This document shows positions 60,144 through 64,000 of a stretch of 64,000 bases of DNA, one piece after another. A model generated the notes under the pieces. It had not been told where the DNA came from. It saw only the letters and a program-made list of their open reading frames with translations, and did not search any database. This DNA comes from Labrys sp. KNU-23. GTDB taxonomy: Bacteria > Pseudomonadota > Alphaproteobacteria > Rhizobiales > Labraceae. The first letter of the stretch is position 1. The number at the start of each line of letters is the position of its first letter. The stretch spans positions 4,103,501-4,167,500 of the forward strand of contig NZ_CP043489.1 of NCBI RefSeq assembly GCF_008330945.1. Reading direction: 5' to 3'. The translations under genes and the position numbers were made by a program.

Positions 60144-60584
60144 ATGCGTATTGCCGGTCTTGCTGCCGTCCTGCTGGCTGCATCCTGTGCGCCGGCGCTT
60201 GCCGCCTCGGCGCTGGAAAAGAATTTCTGGCTGTCCGGGCCCAATTACGACGCCGTCCTGCCCCATTGCGCCGACAAGGCCGTGTCCGATCAGATCGCCG
60301 CGCGCTTTGCCCGCAAGGAAGCCAATTACTGGCATTCCAACCTGGCGATCCAGCAGATCGACCGCCATCGCCAGGTCGCTTTCCGGCCCTGGGGCGCGAG
60401 CTACATTCCGCGCCGCTTCTGCGTGGCGCGCGTGCTGACCAATGACGGGCATTATCGCCGGGTCTCCTATGCGATTGCCGAGGATACCGGCTGGATCGGC
60501 GCAAGCTGGGGTGTGGAATGGTGCGTCGATGGCACCGACCACAATCTCGCCTACGCGCCCGCCTGCAAGATGGCGCGTCCGTGA
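60144..60584 (+). CDS. Conserved secreted protein coupled to RNase T2
   Basis: A 146-residue product with signal peptide (MRIAGLAAVLLAASCAPALA) and mature domain containing GPNYDAVLPHC, YIPRRFCVARVLTNDGHYRRVSY, and WGVEWCVDGTDHNLAYAPAC, with four cysteines that may form disulphides. I know no function. The stop TGA overlaps the GTG start of RNase T2 (GTGA), so the two are probably made together in the periplasm. Confidence 0.8.
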   Translation: MRIAGLAAVLLAASCAPALAASALEKNFWLSGPNYDAVLPHCADKAVSDQIAARFARKEANYWHSNLAIQQIDRHRQVAFRPWGASYIPRRFCVARVLTNDGHYRRVSYAIAEDTGWIGASWGVEWCVDGTDHNLAYAPACKMARP

Positions 60585-61246
60585 TCCGTCTTCTGTTCGC
60601 GGCCATTTTGATGGTGGCGGCGAGCAGCGGTCTCGCCGCGCGCGAGATCCGCGGCGGGGCGCCAGGTGATTTTGATCTCTATCTGCTCGCGCTGACCTGG
60701 TCGCCGGGCTTCTGCGCGACGGGTGGCGCTACCAAGCAGCCCGACCAGTGCGATACCGGTTCGCGCCTGGGCTTCTTCGTCCATGGCCTGTGGCCGCAGG
60801 GAGCGCGCGACTATCCCACCGAGTGCAATCCCGGGGCCTTCGTGCAGCGGCGCGATCTTGCGGCCACCAGGGGCGTGATGCCTTCCGAGGGCCTTGCCCG
60901 CTATGAATGGCGCAAGCATGGCACGTGCTCGGGCCTGTCGCCCGTCCGCTATTTCGAGGCGATGGCCACGCTCTATCGCCGGATCGTCATCCCCGAGGCC
61001 TATAGGAGCCCGGCACAGGACAGCCGCGCCGCGCCCATCGAGATCGAGCGCGCCTTTTCGCAAGCCAATCCCGGCCTGCGGCCCGACATGATGACGGTGG
61101 CCTGCAGCCGGGGCGAGCGCGGCAGCGTGTTGACCGAACTGCGCATTTGCCTGAGCAAGGACCTGCGAAATTTCCAGTCCTGTCCGACGCAGCTGCAAGT
61201 TCAGGGCTGCCGGACGCGAAACATTCTGATACCAGCGCTCAACTGA
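60581..61246 (+). CDS. Ribonuclease T2 family protein
   Basis: A 221-residue exported endoribonuclease. Signal MIRLLFAAILMVAASSGLAA, first catalytic block FFVHGLWPQ (His68) and second block RYEWRKHGTC (Glu109, Lys112, His113), all conserved. It starts at GTG 60581, overlapping the preceding stop, rather than the longer frame from 60518. In bacteria such RNase I-like enzymes degrade RNA in the periplasm, possibly for nucleotide or phosphate scavenging. Confidence 0.92.
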   Translation: MIRLLFAAILMVAASSGLAAREIRGGAPGDFDLYLLALTWSPGFCATGGATKQPDQCDTGSRLGFFVHGLWPQGARDYPTECNPGAFVQRRDLAATRGVMPSEGLARYEWRKHGTCSGLSPVRYFEAMATLYRRIVIPEAYRSPAQDSRAAPIEIERAFSQANPGLRPDMMTVACSRGERGSVLTELRICLSKDLRNFQSCPTQLQVQGCRTRNILIPALN

Positions 61247-61267
61247 GATTGGCTTGGGTGTACCGAC

Positions 61268-61618
61268 ATGGCTCTATGGCTCAAATTCGCAGGCACGGGG
61301 GAAGGGGAGGCTGAGGCAGGCACGCCCAAGCCCGAGCGACTCGAGGCCGGCAATCCATCCTTCCGGACCTGGAACAGCTACGAGAGCGCCGATGGCAAGA
61401 CTTTCTGCGGCATCTGGGAGGCGACGCCGGGGCGCTGGCGCATCGTCTATGAGGAATGGGAAAGCTGCACTTTGCTCGAAGGCCGCTCCATCGTCACGCC
61501 GGATGGCGGGGCGCCGGTGGAATTGAAGGCAGGCGACACCATGATCCTCGAGCCGGGCTTTGCCGGCAGCTGGGAAGTGGTGGAGACGACGCGCAAGAGC
61601 TACGTGATCCGGCTTTGA
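61268..61618 (+). CDS. Cupin domain protein
   Basis: The 116-residue protein is a single cupin of the DUF861/(S)-ureidoglycine aminohydrolase-like type: FCGIWEATPGRWRIVYEEWESCTLLEGRSIVTPDGG and DTMILEPGFAGSWEVVETTRKSYVI. The usual metal-binding His residues of cupins are mostly absent, which is common in this subgroup. Function unknown; it follows RNase T2 by 21 bases. Confidence 0.87.
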   Translation: MALWLKFAGTGEGEAEAGTPKPERLEAGNPSFRTWNSYESADGKTFCGIWEATPGRWRIVYEEWESCTLLEGRSIVTPDGGAPVELKAGDTMILEPGFAGSWEVVETTRKSYVIRL

Positions 61619-61650
61619 ACGCCGAACCTGCCCGGCTCGATGAGGCGAGG

Positions 61651-61750
61651 CCTTTGTCATTGCCGGGCTTGGCCCGGCAATCCGGCCGGCCTCTCGACCC
61701 ATGAAGACCGTTCACTGGATGCCGGGGTCAAGCTCGGGCATGACAAAGGT
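61651..61750. repeat. GCCGGG-type palindromic repeat, copy 2
   Basis: Bounded by CCTTTGTCAT and ATGACAAAGG, with ATTGCCGGG/CCCGGCAAT stem and GCCGGG..CTCGGGC on the right. Same architecture as 35596-35690. Confidence 0.75.
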
Positions 61751-61782
61751 CGGTGCTTTTCACCTCACAAATCGGATCGTTG

Positions 61783-62868
61783 TTATTCCAGCCCCTTGGC
61801 GCGGTTCCAGGCCCTCGTCCACATCTTCAGGGCCTTCTGATCGAGTGCCCGTGGCAGGTGGAAGCGTTTCTGGGCCTCGGCGCCGGGATAGAGATCGGCA
61901 TTGCCACGCAGCTTCTCGTCGAGCAGGCCGAGGGCGGCCTTGTTCGCCGTCGAGAAGCCGGTTTCGGTTGCGGCTGTGGCGGCGATTTCCGGCCGCATCA
62001 CGAAATCGATGAAAGCATGTGCCGCCTCGGGATGCGGCGCGTCGGTTGGGATGGCGAGCACGTCGGACCACATCAGATTGCCTTCCGTGGATAGACGATA
62101 GGTGATGGAGAAGGGCCGTCCTGCCTCCTTGGCCCGGCTGTTGGCGATCTGCATGTCGCCGGAGAAGCCAAGAGCCAGGCAAAGATCACCTTCGGCAAGG
62201 CCGTTGATATAGCTCGAGGAGTGAAACCTGCGGATATAGGGACGCACCTTGGCGACGACGTCGACGGCCTTCTGCAGGTCTTCGCGATTGGTCGTGTCGG
62301 GATCGAGGCCGAGATAGATCAAGGCGAGGCCCAATACCTGCTCGGCGTCATCGAGCATGGCCACGCCGCAGGGCGCGAATTTGGCGGCGATCGCCGGGTC
62401 GAACACCATGCGCAGCGAGTCCACGGGCGCATCGGGCATGATCGCCCGGATCTTGTCGACATTGTAGCCGACGCCGGTCGTTCCCCACATCCACGGCACG
62501 CTGTGGGCATTGTCCTTGTCGACCTCGGTCGCTTTGGCCAGCACGGTCGGATCGAGATTGTCCAGATTGGCAAGCCGCTTCTTGTCCAGCTCGGCCCAGA
62601 TGCCGACCGGCAGCTGGCGCAGCAGGTGGGGCGACAGATTGACGGTGATGACGTCATAGCCCGAATGGCCCATCGTCATCTTGGTCTCGACCAGATCGTT
62701 GGAGTCGAACACGTCATAGGAGACCTTGATGCCCGTCTCCTTTTCGAACTGGGCGATCGTCTTGGCGCCGAAATAGGCGTCCCAGGAATAGAGATGCAGC
62801 ACCTTCTCCTCGGCCATGGCCGAGGTCGCAAACAGGCATGCCGCTGCTAACGCGAGCCAGCTTCTCAT
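61783..62868 (-). CDS. Polyamine ABC transporter substrate-binding protein (PotF/PotD-like)
   Basis: A 361-residue periplasmic binding protein with signal MRSWLALAAACLFATSAMA, then EKVLHLYSWDAYFGAKTIAQFEKETGIKVSYDVFDSND, typical of putrescine/spermidine binders (PotF type). Other segments are GTTGVGYNVDKI and GLALIYLG. The permease and ATPase genes are not adjacent. It is close to aguB and the decarboxylase, which supports polyamine binding. Confidence 0.9.
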   Translation of the reverse strand: MRSWLALAAACLFATSAMAEEKVLHLYSWDAYFGAKTIAQFEKETGIKVSYDVFDSNDLVETKMTMGHSGYDVITVNLSPHLLRQLPVGIWAELDKKRLANLDNLDPTVLAKATEVDKDNAHSVPWMWGTTGVGYNVDKIRAIMPDAPVDSLRMVFDPAIAAKFAPCGVAMLDDAEQVLGLALIYLGLDPDTTNREDLQKAVDVVAKVRPYIRRFHSSSYINGLAEGDLCLALGFSGDMQIANSRAKEAGRPFSITYRLSTEGNLMWSDVLAIPTDAPHPEAAHAFIDFVMRPEIAATAATETGFSTANKAALGLLDEKLRGNADLYPGAEAQKRFHLPRALDQKALKMWTRAWNRAKGLE

Positions 62869-62943
62869 TGGTTCTCTCCGGTGGTGGTGCGCTTATCTTT
62901 CCACCCTCCCTTGGAGGGGGAGGGCACGGTTGCGCTTCTTGTT

Positions 62944-63834
62944 TCAGGCGGCCTTGTCGGCGAGCAGACGTTCCGGTGTCGGTGTGGTCAGCATGCCGTA
63001 GAGGTCGGTGCGCCGGTCACGGAACACGCCCCAGCTGCGGCGCGCCTCGGCGATGGCGTCGAGATCGAGCGCGGCCGTGATCACGCCATCACTGACCCGG
63101 TCGGCTTCGGCGAGCTTGGCGCCAGTGTGGTCGGTGATGAAGGACGAGCCGTAGAAGGCGATCTCGCAGCTCTCACCGCGCTCGACGCCGACGCGATTGG
63201 CGGCGATCACCGGGGTGAGGTTGGCGCCGGCATGACCCTGCATCACCCGCTGCCAATGATCGCGCGAATCCCAGCCGGGAAAAGACGGCTCTGAGCCGAT
63301 GGCGGTGGGATAGACCAGCACCTCCGCCCCCATCAGCACCATGGCGCGGGCGGCTTCCGGGAACCATTGGTCCCAGCACACCCCGGCGCCCACCTTGCCG
63401 GCCGCCGTTTCGAATACGCGAAAACCGGTATCCCCGTCGGCGAAATAGAGCTTCTCCGAATAGCCGGGACTGTCGGGGATGTGGCTCTTGCGATAATGGC
63501 CGAGCACCTTGCCGTCGGCGTCGATCATCACCAGCGTGTTGAAGAGCCGGGTGCCGTCGCGCTCGAACAGCGAGATCGGCAGCACCACGCCGGTGTCGCG
63601 GGCCAGCGCCGCCATACGGGCGATGGTGGGATGACCGGCGAGCGGCTTGGCGCGTGCCTTGTGCTTTTCGTCCTCGTCCATGCAGAAATAGACGCTTTCG
63701 AACAGTTCCTGCAGGACCACGAGCTGGGCCCCGCGCCGGGCCGCCTCGCGGACATGGGTTTCGAGCTTGTCGAGATTGGCCTCGACCTCGTCGGAACAGG
63801 CGATCTGGACCGCCGCTGCAATCATCTGGCGCAT
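62944..63834 (-). CDS. aguB: N-carbamoylputrescine amidase
   Basis: AguB hydrolyses N-carbamoylputrescine to putrescine, CO2 and ammonia, the second step of the agmatine route. The 296-residue nitrilase-fold enzyme has the Glu-Lys-Cys triad: Glu43 in LQELFE, Lys116 in HYRKSHIPD and Cys153 in GVCWDQWFPE. It lies 112 bases downstream of the end of aguA, with repeat copy F in between. Confidence 0.95.
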   Translation of the reverse strand: MRQMIAAAVQIACSDEVEANLDKLETHVREAARRGAQLVVLQELFESVYFCMDEDEKHKARAKPLAGHPTIARMAALARDTGVVLPISLFERDGTRLFNTLVMIDADGKVLGHYRKSHIPDSPGYSEKLYFADGDTGFRVFETAAGKVGAGVCWDQWFPEAARAMVLMGAEVLVYPTAIGSEPSFPGWDSRDHWQRVMQGHAGANLTPVIAANRVGVERGESCEIAFYGSSFITDHTGAKLAEADRVSDGVITAALDLDAIAEARRSWGVFRDRRTDLYGMLTTPTPERLLADKAA

Positions 63835-63847
63835 GGTTCACCTCATT

Positions 63848-63950
63848 AAAGCGTTTTGCGATTGGACGGCGGAGCCAAGAATCGCAAAGACGCGTGGAAA
63901 CAAAGAGTGAGAGCAAACGAGCGTTCAGCCATGAACGCGCTTTGCTCTAG
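63848..63950 (+). repeat. Dispersed double-hairpin repeat, copy F
   Basis: AAAGCGTTTTGCGATT..AATCGCAAAGACGCG then AGAGCAAACGAGCGTT..AACGCGCTTTGCTCTAG. Its final CTAG supplies, on the other strand, the TAG stop of aguA. Confidence 0.85.
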
Positions 63951-64000
63951 GGCTGTTGCTGGGTGACGCAATGGATGCCGCCCCCGTTTTCGTAGATGCG
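63947..64000 (-). CDS. aguA: Agmatine deiminase, C-terminal end only
   Basis: The minus-strand frame reads RIYENGGGIHCVTQQQP and stops at TAG 63949-63947. GGGxIHCITQQQP is the C-terminal signature of agmatine deiminase, including the catalytic Cys. The rest lies beyond the right edge. Gene order aguA-aguB fits the agmatine-to-putrescine pathway. Confidence 0.8.
   Translation of the reverse strand, partial: RIYENGGGIHCVTQQQP

Noticed and set aside
1..64000. CRISPR array, prophage, IS element, toxin-antitoxin or defence island
   Set aside because: No regularly spaced repeats, transposase, integrase, capsid or restriction-type genes were seen; the repeats present are dispersed palindromes.
1..64000. 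tRNA or rRNA genes
   Set aside because: I saw no cloverleaf with TTCGA arms or rRNA-like stretch in the non-coding gaps; a tRNAscan run would settle it.

Overview
The window is GC-rich, densely coded chromosomal DNA from an alphaproteobacterium, most likely of the order Hyphomicrobiales (Rhizobiales). The evidence is the gene set: cytochrome c1 of a bc1 complex, a DUF992 secreted protein, BtaA/BtaB betaine-lipid enzymes, a full C-P lyase operon, a MidA/Lgt pair, a MarR/OmpR/EnvZ-type regulatory operon, and rhizobial-style intergenic palindromic repeats. I see no rRNA, tRNA, CRISPR array, phage or IS transposase. Genus cannot be fixed from the sequence alone.

Layout. 1-5.7 kb: housekeeping genes (petC end, apt, rplY, pth, ychF) and a LacI-type regulator. 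5.8-13.7 kb: C-P lyase operon phnG-H-I-J-(GNAT)-K-L-M-N on the minus strand, almost every junction overlapping, with phnF divergent and a clear PhnF-type palindrome between them. 13.7-16.7 kb: VOC protein, radical-SAM aminomutase-like enzyme, a small DUF1127 protein and an ArsR-like regulator. 16.7-22.2 kb: phosphonate importer phnC-D-E-E with a Pho-box-like site, a divergent hexapeptide transferase and two MaoC-like proteins. 22.4-24.5 kb: btaA-btaB, again behind a Pho-box-like site. 24.5-31 kb: a DUF6636 protein and an Opp-type peptide transporter. 31-41 kb: prs, an M24 protein, a Tat-exported phosphatase, pgeF, DUF992, midA, lgt, ubiK, a YbjN protein, proC, a TetR protein and csaA. 41-49 kb: thiolase, a hydrolase gene broken by one stop codon, TetR, the MarR/response regulator/kinase operon and ilvE. 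49-58.6 kb: regulators paired with enzymes (AKR/LysR, DHFR-like, SRPBCC/ArsR, zinc/cadmium P-type ATPase/MerR, LysR/RidA/SDR) and a lipoprotein. 58.7-64 kb: an ornithine/lysine decarboxylase, a secreted protein with RNase T2, a cupin, a putrescine/spermidine-type binding protein, aguB and the end of aguA, which together suggest polyamine supply.

The most coherent biology is a phosphate-starvation region. The phosphonate importer and C-P lyase can release phosphate from phosphonates, and BtaAB can replace phospholipids by phosphorus-free betaine lipids. The importer and btaAB each carry a two-half-site Pho-box-like direct repeat at the same distance from the gene, while C-P lyase appears to be under its own PhnF operator. 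A second theme is a family of ~100-bp double-hairpin repeats bounded by CTAGAGC/GCTCTAG, with six near-full copies and several remnants. Several genes end at a TAG inside such a terminus. I did not find one clear-cut undescribed system. The best candidates for new biology are this repeat family, the C-terminal PhnJ tail, the GNAT protein inside the C-P lyase operon, and the intergenic structured elements.
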